A stretch of DNA of 28,470 nt from CAYJHC01 sp964369805 (GTDB lineage Bacteria > Bacillota > Clostridia > Peptostreptococcales > Anaerovoracaceae): contig CAYJFM010000029.1 of the NCBI GenBank assembly GCA_964369805.1, forward strand, positions 1 to 28,470, in the 5' to 3' direction. This document shows, piece by piece, positions 16,965-24,145 of this stretch; the first letter of the stretch is position 1, and each line of letters starts with the position of its first letter. The notes beneath the pieces were generated by a model. The model ran no database searches. It was not told where the DNA came from and saw only the letters and a list, made by a program, of their open reading frames with translations. A program made the position numbers and the translations under genes.

Positions 16965-19439
16965 CTATTGGAAAAGATTTAAAATCTTTAATGCAAAGCT
17001 GTCTATAAATTCTGCCATCTCACTAGTCGGTGCAACAAACTTCACTACTAGGATTACTACCATGCAAATAATTAATGCAAATAGCACTCCTATAATAATT
17101 TTTCCTGCAAGTCCACCTTTTTCATCATCGTAATCGTCATCTTCTTCGTCTTTAGCTGCTTTTCTCGCAAGTTTTGCTTCTTCTTTTTGCTTTTTATCCA
17201 AAGCTTTTTTCTCTGCCTTTGAAAGCTCTGGTATTGCCTCTTTTTTAATTGGCTCTTCCAACGCTTCCGATTTTGCAGGGCTATCTACCATAACTTTATT
17301 AATAGTTGCTACTTCTTTTATTTCATTAGCATCTACTTTTGGTTCTGGTCTTGCTTTAATAGGCGCTGCATCATCCTTAAGCTCACTTTTGGCATCAATG
17401 GTTTCTTCTTCAAAGAACATTTCTCTAGCCTTTGTCATCTCCTCAATATGCTCAGCGGATAAAATCCCTTCAAATTCTTCACTAGTTTCAAATTTTCTTT
17501 CAGCAGCGTAATTACTGAATCCGCCTTTACTTTCATTTTTCTCTTGTTGATACTTTTCATATTCTTCATCAAGCAGTCTCTGGAATTCTTCATTTTTTCT
17601 ATTAAAAGTATAGAACTTATTCACTTTCTGAGTCTTTTGTGCTTGGTCCCTTGTTACTTCTCTAAACAGTAAGTCCTCTAGCTCTTTACCTTCAATAATA
17701 GTATCTTTCTCAGAATCATCTATTTCCTGTGCTGCATCAAGCTTAACTTCTACCTCCGGCATTTTGAAAGTTTTATTGTCTTCAGTTACTAGCTCTGGCT
17801 CTACATTTGTAGTTGGTTCTACAATTGGTGTTGATGGTGCCGCCTCTACTTCTGGTGTTGGTTCTACAATTGGTGTAGGCTCTACTTCTGGCGTTGGCTC
17901 TACAATTGGTGTAGGCTCTACTTCTGGTGTTGGCTCTACAATTGGTGCCACCTCTACTTCTGGCGTTGGTTCTACAATTGGTGCCACCTCTACCTCTGGT
18001 GTTGGTTCTACAATTGGTGCTGCTTCTACCTCTGGCGTTGGTTCTACAATTGGTGCCACCCCTACTACTGGCGTTGGCTCTTCAATTGGTGCTGTTTCTA
18101 CCTCTGGCGTTGGTTCAGCTATTTGTACAGCATCCACTTTTGGTGTATCTGGAGAAAAAATCTGATCAGGTGTGAAAACTGATTTTTCTACTACTTCTTC
18201 TTTTACAGCAAAAACACTCTCTGGCGTAAAATTATTTTTTTCAACTTCGAAAACTTCTTCTTTTTCTTCGTCTCCAAATAAATCATCTAGTGTAAAAGTG
18301 GTTTCTCCCTTTTCTTCTCCGACTAAAGGTTCTGTATATGTTTCTTCGGAGTCAGTTTTTACAGACTCTTCTATAACTGGCTCTTCTACTGATACCGTCG
18401 CAGGGATTTCAACTGTATTTTCTGTTGAGGAAAATACGTTCTCTGGTGTGTAAACTGGAACTGTTGGCTCCTCTACTGGTGTAGCTACTTCTACTTCTTG
18501 TACTACATCCACAACTGGTTTTTCTGCTTGAGCAGTTACTGCAACTTCTACAACTGGTTCTTCCACTGGGGCAAATACATTCTCTGGTGTGAAGACTGGA
18601 ACTGTTGGTTCCTCTACTGGTGCAGTTATTTCTGCTTCTTGTACTACATCCACAACTGGTTTTTCTGCTTGAGCAGTTACTGCAACTTCTACAACTGGTT
18701 CTTCCACTGAGGCAAATACATTCTCTGGTGTGAAGACTGGAACTGTTGGCTCTGGTGTCACAGTCTCTTTTGCACCTTCTGCAAATAAATCATCTAATGT
18801 GAACTTTGGTTTTACTTCTTCACTCCTAGGTGCACTATTAATTTCTTCATCTAACGTTGCTTCATTTATTTGTACATTTTCGATTTTTTGATAATTTTCT
18901 ATATCTTCCTGCTTTAATCCCCCTTTTGGAATTGCCCAATCAGGAATTTTGCTAGCAATTTCACTTTCCTCTTCTGTTACAAAGTTTTTCTCCATAGGCT
19001 TACTTTGCATTGGTTCTGAGTAAAGTTCTACTTCTTTATACTTGGTTTCATTCAAATCTTCTTTAGGTGTTATAGGGTCTTCAGAAATAGTAGGTGCTGC
19101 TTCAATTATAGGTGATACTGTTTCCTTCACTTCAGTTGCTGGTTCTGCTATGTTTTCTAAAACTTGCGGCTCCTCTTCAACTTTTGGCTCTTCCTTTTGT
19201 TTAAGCTCTGTAAAAACGTCCATACTTCCCCAGTCAAAAGACACCTCTTCTACTTTCTTTTGATTAGCAGAGTTAAATGTATTAACATCCCAATTAATGC
19301 CCACTGAGAATTTTTTAGCATCAAAAACTGGTTCGTTTTGATTTTCACTTCCTTGTGGCATGTTAGATACTTTTTCTCCACAGTTTTCACATGCACTATT
19401 CCCTGGTTCTATTCTACTTTTACATTTGTTGCAAATCAT
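16965..19439 (-). CDS. Repeat-rich zinc-ribbon protein with C-terminal membrane anchor
   Basis: I do not recognise this 824-residue protein as a named family. The ATG at 19439 is chosen because GGAGG lies five bases upstream; the in-frame ATG at 19451 abuts its AGGAG. The N-terminus is a zinc ribbon with Cys3, Cys6, Cys17 and Cys20. Most of the chain is acidic and Pro/Val/Glu-rich and likely disordered. It carries seven copies of a short motif [FY]-T-[LP]-[DE]-x-[LVI]-F (starting near 213, 236, 283, 330, 382, 404, 422), two full copies and one partial copy of a 47-residue repeat (231-324 and on), and about eight copies of a 12-residue VExxPIVEPTPE repeat (442-547). A helical Glu/Lys-rich part follows (595-680), then a Lys-rich stretch and one membrane segment (783-803). 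The topology suggests a cytosolic scaffold tethered to the membrane. It sits between a small membrane protein gene and UPF0182. Confidence 0.85.
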   Translation of the reverse strand: MICNKCKSRIEPGNSACENCGEKVSNMPQGSENQNEPVFDAKKFSVGINWDVNTFNSANQKKVEEVSFDWGSMDVFTELKQKEEPKVEEEPQVLENIAEPATEVKETVSPIIEAAPTISEDPITPKEDLNETKYKEVELYSEPMQSKPMEKNFVTEEESEIASKIPDWAIPKGGLKQEDIENYQKIENVQINEATLDEEINSAPRSEEVKPKFTLDDLFAEGAKETVTPEPTVPVFTPENVFASVEEPVVEVAVTAQAEKPVVDVVQEAEITAPVEEPTVPVFTPENVFAPVEEPVVEVAVTAQAEKPVVDVVQEVEVATPVEEPTVPVYTPENVFSSTENTVEIPATVSVEEPVIEESVKTDSEETYTEPLVGEEKGETTFTLDDLFGDEEKEEVFEVEKNNFTPESVFAVKEEVVEKSVFTPDQIFSPDTPKVDAVQIAEPTPEVETAPIEEPTPVVGVAPIVEPTPEVEAAPIVEPTPEVEVAPIVEPTPEVEVAPIVEPTPEVEPTPIVEPTPEVEPTPIVEPTPEVEAAPSTPIVEPTTNVEPELVTEDNKTFKMPEVEVKLDAAQEIDDSEKDTIIEGKELEDLLFREVTRDQAQKTQKVNKFYTFNRKNEEFQRLLDEEYEKYQQEKNESKGGFSNYAAERKFETSEEFEGILSAEHIEEMTKAREMFFEEETIDAKSELKDDAAPIKARPEPKVDANEIKEVATINKVMVDSPAKSEALEEPIKKEAIPELSKAEKKALDKKQKEEAKLARKAAKDEEDDDYDDEKGGLAGKIIIGVLFALIICMVVILVVKFVAPTSEMAEFIDSFALKILNLFQ
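17799..18116 (-). repeat. 36-bp in-frame tandem repeat array in the zinc-ribbon gene
   Basis: About eight degenerate 36-bp units encode VExxPIVEPTPE. Some units are near identical (VEVAPIVEPTPE twice, VEPTPIVEPTPE twice), and one near the 3' end carries a 9-bp insertion (VEAAPSTPIVEPTTN). Units change length in whole codons only, so copy number can vary without breaking the frame. The array makes a spurious plus-strand Gly/Ser/Thr-rich open frame. Confidence 0.9.
18430..18749 (-). repeat. 141-bp tandem repeat in the zinc-ribbon gene
   Basis: Two full 141-bp copies (18609-18749 and 18468-18608) differ at only a few positions, and a third copy begins at 18467 but diverges after the TPENVF motif. 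Each unit encodes 47 residues starting PTVPVFTPENVF. High identity indicates recent duplication. Confidence 0.9.
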
Positions 19440-19493
19440 AGTTTCCTCCATCTCCTATATCTTTTCATACTGACTAATTTACCTTCGTTCGTA

Positions 19494-20171
19494 TTAGTCC
19501 CTTATTTGCATCTCTATATCTTCCTTATAATACTGTCTCCCCGTTTTGCTAATGTAATCGGGTTTCTTGATGATATAATCACTGTATGTTTTTTTTTCAT
19601 TATTTATATTAACTGAATTGTATGCCGAGTTCTGGGTATTAACAGTTGCCATTTTCTCTTCTACGTCAGTTTTAAACTTATTGCTAGCTTCTTCTAAATC
19701 CCGTAAGAATTCACTTTCACTAGGAAAGCCACCCTGAATATTTTTTTCTAATTCTGCACCTGCAGTTTCTAATTCTGGAGTAAGGCCTGTATTTATATCC
19801 TTCTCTTCATTTAGCATCACGTCTTTTTCATCTTCCAATATGGACGTTTCTTTCTCCAGGCCTTCTAGCTCAGCCTCAGTAGTCTCTTGTTTCGAGAATT
19901 CTTCGAAACTTTCTCTTTCTTTCAAATTGCTTATTTCTGTAATGTCAAGATTTTCGATTTTTTCTGTTGCTTTATTACTAACTGTTTCGGTAGCTTCTTT
20001 TAAACTAGCCTCATCACTATTGTTAAACAAAGTTTCAACACTGGTAATTCCTGTTTTTATTTCTTTCAAGATTTCCAATTCTTTTTTCTTATGTTTCACA
20101 TCTATAATAATCCAAATGCAGATTAGTACAGCTAATAATAATATGCCTAACTCACTTAATATACTTTCCAT
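19494..20171 (-). CDS. Acidic single-pass membrane protein of unknown function
   Basis: Not recognised. The 225-residue product has a hydrophobic N-terminal segment (about residues 6-24, ILLLAVLICIWIIID) followed at once by a Lys-rich VKHKKKELEILKE. This fits an N-out or signal-anchor protein with a cytosolic tail. The rest is Glu/Lys/Thr-rich and probably coiled coil or disordered, ending in a more basic, tyrosine-rich tail (SDYIIKKPDYISKTGRQYYKED). The ATG at 20171 is preferred over a GTG two codons upstream because that GTG lies within the Shine-Dalgarno AAAGGTG. It is the first gene of the operon with the zinc-ribbon and UPF0182 genes, 54 bases before the zinc-ribbon ATG, and has a strong promoter. 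Confidence 0.8.
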   Translation of the reverse strand: MESILSELGILLLAVLICIWIIIDVKHKKKELEILKEIKTGITSVETLFNNSDEASLKEATETVSNKATEKIENLDITEISNLKERESFEEFSKQETTEAELEGLEKETSILEDEKDVMLNEEKDINTGLTPELETAGAELEKNIQGGFPSESEFLRDLEEASNKFKTDVEEKMATVNTQNSAYNSVNINNEKKTYSDYIIKKPDYISKTGRQYYKEDIEMQIRD

Positions 20172-20220
20172 AAACACCTTTCTCTTAGTGTAGCTTCAAT
20201 TTTCTATATAATATCAGTTC

Positions 20221-20249
20221 ATTATACTACAATATTTGTGCCATTGCAA
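20221..20249 (-). promoter_or_regulatory. Promoter of the three-gene envelope operon
   Basis: TTGCAA (20244-20249), a 17-base spacer and a perfect TATAAT (20221-20226) on the minus strand, about 50 bases before the first start codon. It is divergent from the tRNA promoters. Confidence 0.8.
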
Positions 20250-20275
20250 AGATTTTAGCACTTTAACATAGTATT

Positions 20276-20305
20276 TTGACACATTTATAGCATTTATTGT
20301 ATATT
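20276..20305 (+). promoter_or_regulatory. Upstream tRNA-Lys promoter P1
   Basis: A perfect TTGACA (20276-20281), an 18-base spacer and TATATT (20300-20305). It would give a tRNA precursor with about 100 extra 5' bases. Confidence 0.6.
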
Positions 20306-20368
20306 TTCTATACTGGTTTTTCTCGGCATTTCGAGTATTTCTTCAATTTTTGTAATTCTTTATTTCTC

Positions 20369-20398
20369 TTGACAGCCTATTCTTATCTGTGCTATACT
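20369..20398 (+). promoter_or_regulatory. Proximal tRNA-Lys promoter P2
   Basis: A perfect TTGACA (20369-20374), an 18-base spacer and TATACT (20393-20398). The predicted start site is near 20405, about nine bases before the mature tRNA. Confidence 0.85.
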
Positions 20399-20413
20399 TT
20401 TCCTTGTTAATAA

Positions 20414-20489
20414 GCACCATTAGCTCAGCTGGCAGAGCACCTGACTCTTAATCAGGGTGTCCACAGTTCGACCCTGTGATGGTGTACCA
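20414..20489 (+). tRNA. tRNA-Lys (anticodon CTT)
   Basis: A full 76-base cloverleaf with encoded CCA. The acceptor GCACCAT pairs with ATGGTGT (a G-U at the first pair). The D stem is GCTC/GAGC. The anticodon stem CCTGA/TCAGG closes the loop CTCTTAA with anticodon CTT at 20447-20449, and the T stem CACAG/CTGTG closes TTCGACC. It reads AAG codons. It stands alone, with two promoters and an immediate terminator. Confidence 0.96.
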
Positions 20490-20523
20490 AAATACCCTTA
20501 GCTTTCTAAGGGTATTATTTTTT
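20490..20523 (+). terminator. Terminator of tRNA-Lys
   Basis: AATACCCTTAG and CTAAGGGTATT form an 11-bp stem with a 4-5 base loop, starting one base after the CCA end, followed by ATTTTTTT. Confidence 0.92.
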
Positions 20524-20530
20524 GCTTTTA

Positions 20531-20556
20531 ATTAATAAAAGCAGCCATAAGGCTGC
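20531..20556 (-). terminator. Terminator of the NADH oxidase gene
   Basis: On the minus strand GCAGCC TTAT GGCTGC forms a 6-bp GC-rich stem with a 4-base loop, followed by TTTTATTAAT, about 27 bases after the stop codon. Confidence 0.82.
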
Positions 20557-20582
20557 CTTCATTAATTAATTTTTATTATGTT

Positions 20583-21917
20583 CTACTCAGCTGATAATGC
20601 TGCCATTGTCAAATAGTTATATGGTTTATTAAAATGTGGTAAGAAGAAAATATCAAGTAACTTCAGCTTATCAATTGTAACTTTTTCTTGAATTGCTAAA
20701 GAGAACATGTGTATTCCCATTGACATGTCATAAGTAGATGCCATCTGAGCTCCTAGAACTCTTCTTGTTTTTTTGTCATATATAATCTTTACTTTTACTT
20801 CGTCATTTGCTTCCATAAACTCTGGTCTTTGATTATCTGTAAACTCAGTCACTAAAAACTCATAGCCAAACTGCTCTGCTCTTTTTACATTAAGCCCTGT
20901 TGATACCATATTTAAGCCCCAAATACTAATTCCGTTTGAGCCTTGCACTCCAATAGTTTCCAATGGAGTTCCTCCAACATTATGTCCAGCAATTATTCCA
21001 GATCTGACAGCATTTGTAGCAAGTGCAATATAATTCACATCTTCAATAGAATTATCATAAACAGTTGCACAGTCCCCTACTGCATACACATCTTTAATCG
21101 AAGTTTCTTGTTGTTTATTAACTAAATATGCCCCGTTTTTAAACAGTTCAACTTCCCCCGCTCCGAGTTCAGTATTAGGCGTAAATCCAATTGCCATAAT
21201 TACCATATCAGCCTTATGTGTTCCTTTATTTGTTACAACAGAAGTTACCGCTCCGTTTTCACCTATAAGCTTTTCTACACTTTCTCCAAAAGCAAGCTTC
21301 ACCCCATTTTTACTTAAAGTTTCAGCCATCATGTCACAGAAATCGTTGTCATAGTAGGTGCTTAGACAGGTATCTGCCATGTCAATTAATGTAACTTCTT
21401 TATCACACCTTACAAATGCTTCCGCCAATTCAACACCTATATATCCGGCACCAACAACTGCAACATTTTTCACCTCTGCCTTATTTAGTTTTTCAATAAC
21501 TTCTGCGGCATTTTGATACAATTTTACTTGTTGAACATTTTTTAGATTAATTCCTTCTATATTTGGAATAATAGGTTTTGAGCCTGTTGCAAGTATTAAT
21601 TTATCATACTCTTCAACTATCTCTACACCATCTTTAGTCACTGCACTAATTTTCTTACCAGCGTAATCTATATTACTTACTTTTGTTTCCATATAGATTT
21701 TAGCACCTTTATTTTCAAGAATATCACAATTAGAGTAGAACAGACCTTCAGCCCCCTCAATTTGGTTACCAATCCACAGTGCCATTCCACATCCTAAGAA
21801 ACTTATATTATTATTTTGATCAAAAACTACTATTTCTTCTTCTTTGTAATTATCCAATATGGTGTTAATTGCTGCCGTTCCAGCGTGATTTGCTCCTACT
21901 ACTACTATCTTACTCAT
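20583..21917 (-). CDS. NADH oxidase / CoA-disulfide reductase family flavoprotein
   Basis: A 444-residue FAD-dependent pyridine nucleotide-disulfide oxidoreductase with a single redox cysteine, Cys43 in SFLGCGMALWIG, the active-site pattern of water-forming NADH oxidase and NADH peroxidase. FAD is bound by VVGANHAGTAA and AVGDCATVYD, NAD(P)H by VVGAGYIGVELAEAF; the dimerisation domain ends in FFLPHFNKPYNYL. The upstream in-frame ATG (21980) is rejected because AGGAGG lies four bases before the ATG at 21917. In an anaerobe it likely removes oxygen with NADH (to water), protecting against oxygen. Peroxidase or CoA-disulfide reductase activity cannot be excluded. It is monocistronic, with a weak promoter candidate (TTATTT, 17 bases, TATAAC) in the 278-base upstream spacer. 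Confidence 0.9.
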   Translation of the reverse strand: MSKIVVVGANHAGTAAINTILDNYKEEEIVVFDQNNNISFLGCGMALWIGNQIEGAEGLFYSNCDILENKGAKIYMETKVSNIDYAGKKISAVTKDGVEIVEEYDKLILATGSKPIIPNIEGINLKNVQQVKLYQNAAEVIEKLNKAEVKNVAVVGAGYIGVELAEAFVRCDKEVTLIDMADTCLSTYYDNDFCDMMAETLSKNGVKLAFGESVEKLIGENGAVTSVVTNKGTHKADMVIMAIGFTPNTELGAGEVELFKNGAYLVNKQQETSIKDVYAVGDCATVYDNSIEDVNYIALATNAVRSGIIAGHNVGGTPLETIGVQGSNGISIWGLNMVSTGLNVKRAEQFGYEFLVTEFTDNQRPEFMEANDEVKVKIIYDKKTRRVLGAQMASTYDMSMGIHMFSLAIQEKVTIDKLKLLDIFFLPHFNKPYNYLTMAALSAE

Positions 21918-22114
21918 ATTTCCTCCTAATAACTTGAATCTCTCCTCTAACTTAAATATATTCGCGCGCTTATTTAACATTAATTAATTGTTACCCTTAT
22001 TTTTTTCAAACTAACTCAAGTTATATAATTTCTTTATAAATCAAATAACTTCTTCTATTTTATTTCCAGCCTGCTCTTACCTTTCGACAATTTGCTTTTT
22101 TTACCAATTACCTA

Positions 22115-22143
22115 TTGACTAAAGCCCTTCAAGTATATATGCT
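22115..22143 (+). promoter_or_regulatory. Promoter of the 35-residue peptide gene
   Basis: TTGACT (22115-22120), a 17-base spacer and TATGCT (22138-22143), about 50 bases before the start codon. Confidence 0.7.
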
Positions 22144-22195
22144 TAATTAATAGAGTGTCCTTATAGACATAACACAGAAAATGGAGGGTATAATT

Positions 22196-22303
22196 ATGAA
22201 AACAGTATCATGTATTATAAGAATAGCAATTGCAGTAGCAGCGGTTTCAGCTTTTATTGCTGTTTTATTTAGCGCAAAAGAGGAACTAGAGTCAGCTGAG
22301 TAA
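22196..22303 (+). CDS. Small hydrophobic peptide, 35 residues
   Basis: A short open frame starting MKTVSCIIRIAIAVAA and ending SAKEELESAE with TAA at 22301. GGAGGG lies seven bases before the ATG and a good promoter lies upstream, so it has complete expression signals despite its size. The product has a single membrane-spanning stretch (about residues 6-26, Ala/Val/Ile/Phe-rich) with one arginine inside it and an acidic C-terminal tail. It is not recognised. The unit ends at the strong terminator 22432-22493, leaving a 128-base 3' UTR with a long hairpin. Candidates are a type I toxin-like peptide or a small regulator of a membrane protein; nothing in the sequence decides between them. Confidence 0.75.
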   Translation: MKTVSCIIRIAIAVAAVSAFIAVLFSAKEELESAE

Positions 22304-22326
22304 TCCGCCTGCTTAATTTCGGCAGC

Positions 22327-22404
22327 TTGCTACAATCTCGGTATCTATTCGCAAAATACTATTTACTAAAGCAAGACGAAAGCATAGAACCGATATTATA
22401 GCGA
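22327..22404 (+). ncRNA. Structured 3' UTR or small RNA after the peptide gene
   Basis: CTACAATCTCGGTATCTA (22330-22347) pairs with TAGAACCGATATTATAG (22385-22401). The pairing extends by G-C, U-G and U-A on the outside, about 18 pairs with three mismatches and one bulge. Inside it TTCG/CGAA (22348-22351 and 22377-22380) closes an inner loop. It sits between the peptide stop and the terminator, so it would be part of that transcript. It matches no RNA family I can name with confidence. Confidence 0.5.
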
Positions 22405-22431
22405 TTAATATTTCTTTTGAAATCAAAAATT

Positions 22432-22493
22432 ACACCTCATTGCAAAGTCAATAATTTAAATTGATTAACTCTGCAATGAGGTGTCTTTTATTT
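22432..22493. terminator. Bidirectional terminator (peptide gene / ridA)
   Basis: A perfect 13-bp stem ACACCTCATTGCA/TGCAATGAGGTGT (22432-22444 and 22472-22484) has an AT-rich loop that can itself pair. T-runs follow on both strands (CTTTTATTT on plus, AATTTTTG on minus). It ends the short plus-strand unit and the minus-strand ilvA-ridA operon. Confidence 0.9.
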
Positions 22494-22521
22494 GTGTATT
22501 TTTTAGTTAGTCTTCGTAGTT

Positions 22522-22893
22522 TTATCTAGCAGCAATTATTTCCACTTCTACTAAAACTTTCTTAGGTAATTCTTCTACTGCTACGCAAGATCTAGCAGGA
22601 CTATTTGTAAAGTACTTACCATAAACTCCGTTGAAAGCAGCAAAGTCTTCCATTTTATCTAAAAAGCATGTAGTTTTAACTACATTATCAAATGTTAATC
22701 CGGCAGCTTCTAAAACAGCTTGGATGTTTGTGCACACTTTTTCTGTTTGCTCTTCAATTGTTGTTCCTACAATTTCACCCGATTCAGCATCTAGTGGAAT
22801 TGAACCAGAGCAGTAAATCATTCCATTTACTTCCACGGCTTGTGAATAAGGCCCGATTGGAGCTGGTGCTTTTTCTGATAATATTTTTTTCAT
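22522..22893 (-). CDS. ridA: RidA family enamine/imine deaminase
   Basis: Hydrolyses reactive enamine/imine intermediates such as 2-aminoacrylate and 2-aminocrotonate to 2-keto acids, protecting PLP enzymes. The 123-residue length is typical for the YjgF/YER057c/UK114 family. Key residues seen are Tyr17 (PIGPYSQA), Arg101 in the PARSCVAV block, and Glu118 in VEVEIIA, which match the active-site positions of true RidA. The usual SGQIPLD block reads CSGSIPLD. GAGGAGGG precedes the ATG. It starts 28 bases after ilvA, the enzyme whose released intermediates RidA handles, so the operon makes metabolic sense. Confidence 0.95.
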   Translation of the reverse strand: MKKILSEKAPAPIGPYSQAVEVNGMIYCSGSIPLDAESGEIVGTTIEEQTEKVCTNIQAVLEAAGLTFDNVVKTTCFLDKMEDFAAFNGVYGKYFTNSPARSCVAVEELPKKVLVEVEIIAAR

Positions 22894-22921
22894 TTTTCCC
22901 TCCTCTTTATTAGGTAAGTTA

Positions 22922-24112
22922 TTAAACTAACTTGTACCCTTCTTGTCTAAAATATTCTTTAATCTCCTCTAAGTGAGTATGATTCCTTGTTTCCATGGTG
23001 ATGTGAAGTATGCAATCATTAACCCCATAATCTTCCCCACCAACTTTATGGTTTACTTTTGTAACATTTCCACCTTTTTCGGCAATTATAGTTGCTACTG
23101 CCTGTAGTTGGCCTGGTTTATCAAGTAGTTCAACTGAAATTTCAGTAAGTCTTCCTGCTACTTCAAGTCCCCTATTAACAACTCTTGATAAAATGTTCAC
23201 ATCTATGTTTCCGCCTGATACTAATGCACATACCTTTTTTCCTTCAAGAGGTAGTTTATCAAATAGAATTGATGCTACAGCCACCGCTCCAGCGCCTTCA
23301 GCCGCAAGCTTTTCTTTTTCAATTAAAGCCAGTACTGCCCCTGAAATTTCATCATCAGATACTGTAATTACTTCATCTACATACTCTTTGCACATTTCAA
23401 AAGTTAGCTCTCCAGGTACTTTTACGGCAATACCATCTGCAAAAGTTCTTACTGATGTAAGTGTTTTTCTCGATCCTTTTTCTAATGAAAAAGCCATACT
23501 GTCTGCACCTTCAGCTTGAACACCATAAACTTTACATGATGGTTTCAATTTTTTAATAACATAAGCAATGCCTGAAATAAGCCCACCGCCACCAACTGGC
23601 ACTACAACTGCATCTACTTCTGGTAACTGCTCTAGTATTTCTAAAGCCACTGTCCCTTGTCCACAAATTACATCTTCATCATCAAATGGATGAATAAACG
23701 CTGCGCCTGTTTCTTTTTGATATTCAACGGCTGCATGATAAGCATCATCATACACTCCGTCAATTAACCTTATTTCCGCACCGTAGCTTCTAGTTGCTTC
23801 AACCTTAGATATAGGTGCTGTGCTTGGTAGAAATATAGTCGCTTTTGTCCCCGTTGCCTTAGCTGCCATAGCTACACCTTGAGCATGGTTTCCTGCAGAA
23901 CAGGCAACAATTCCTCTTGCTCTTTGCTCTTCTGTCAAATTTGAAACTTTAAAATATGCTCCTCTAAGCTTAAAGGAACCTGTATTTTGGAGATTCTCTG
24001 TTTTTAGATAAATTCCCTTGTTCGGCCAAATATTTCCCGCTTTAATTACACCTGTTTTTCTTGCGACTTTCTTAAGCGCAAATTCTGCTTGATAAAATTT
24101 CTCTAAGTTCAA
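22922..24112 (-). CDS. ilvA: Threonine ammonia-lyase with ACT domain
   Basis: Deaminates threonine to 2-oxobutyrate (and serine to pyruvate) with PLP. The 396-residue chain has the PLP lysine Lys48 in NTGSFKLRGA, SAGNHAQGVA, the phosphate-binding PVGGGGLISG and LVSGGNID, then one C-terminal ACT domain (about 325-396, SVELLDKPGQLQAVATII) for allosteric control. Length and single ACT domain match the ~400-residue clostridial/actinobacterial form, used either for isoleucine synthesis or for catabolism; I use ilvA loosely (tdcB is also applied). It follows the flavoprotein gene by 33 bases and precedes ridA. Confidence 0.94.
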   Translation of the reverse strand: MNLEKFYQAEFALKKVARKTGVIKAGNIWPNKGIYLKTENLQNTGSFKLRGAYFKVSNLTEEQRARGIVACSAGNHAQGVAMAAKATGTKATIFLPSTAPISKVEATRSYGAEIRLIDGVYDDAYHAAVEYQKETGAAFIHPFDDEDVICGQGTVALEILEQLPEVDAVVVPVGGGGLISGIAYVIKKLKPSCKVYGVQAEGADSMAFSLEKGSRKTLTSVRTFADGIAVKVPGELTFEMCKEYVDEVITVSDDEISGAVLALIEKEKLAAEGAGAVAVASILFDKLPLEGKKVCALVSGGNIDVNILSRVVNRGLEVAGRLTEISVELLDKPGQLQAVATIIAEKGGNVTKVNHKVGGEDYGVNDCILHITMETRNHTHLEEIKEYFRQEGYKLV

Positions 24113-24145
24113 TTTTTCCCTCCAATTAAGTAAAATAATAATATT

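Noticed and set aside
17799..18116. A 36-bp periodic repeat array resembling a CRISPR
   Set aside because: There are no unique spacers; units abut, vary at codon positions and are translated in frame within the zinc-ribbon protein.
17764..18710. Plus-strand open frames rich in Gly/Ser/Thr or Leu/Pro
   Set aside because: They are shadows of the minus-strand repeats, with no ribosome binding site or promoter, and the minus frame is clearly the coding one.
21970..21996. A Rex-type operator upstream of the NADH oxidase gene
   Set aside because: AACATTAATTAATTGTT is an AT-rich palindrome, but its arms are AACA/TGTT, the reverse of the Rex pattern TTGTTA...TAACAA.
22348..22384. A cyclic-di-GMP riboswitch core (GACGAAAGCA resembling GACGCAAAGC)
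   Set aside because: The match is partial, the second conserved half is missing and it lies downstream of the peptide gene instead of in a leader.
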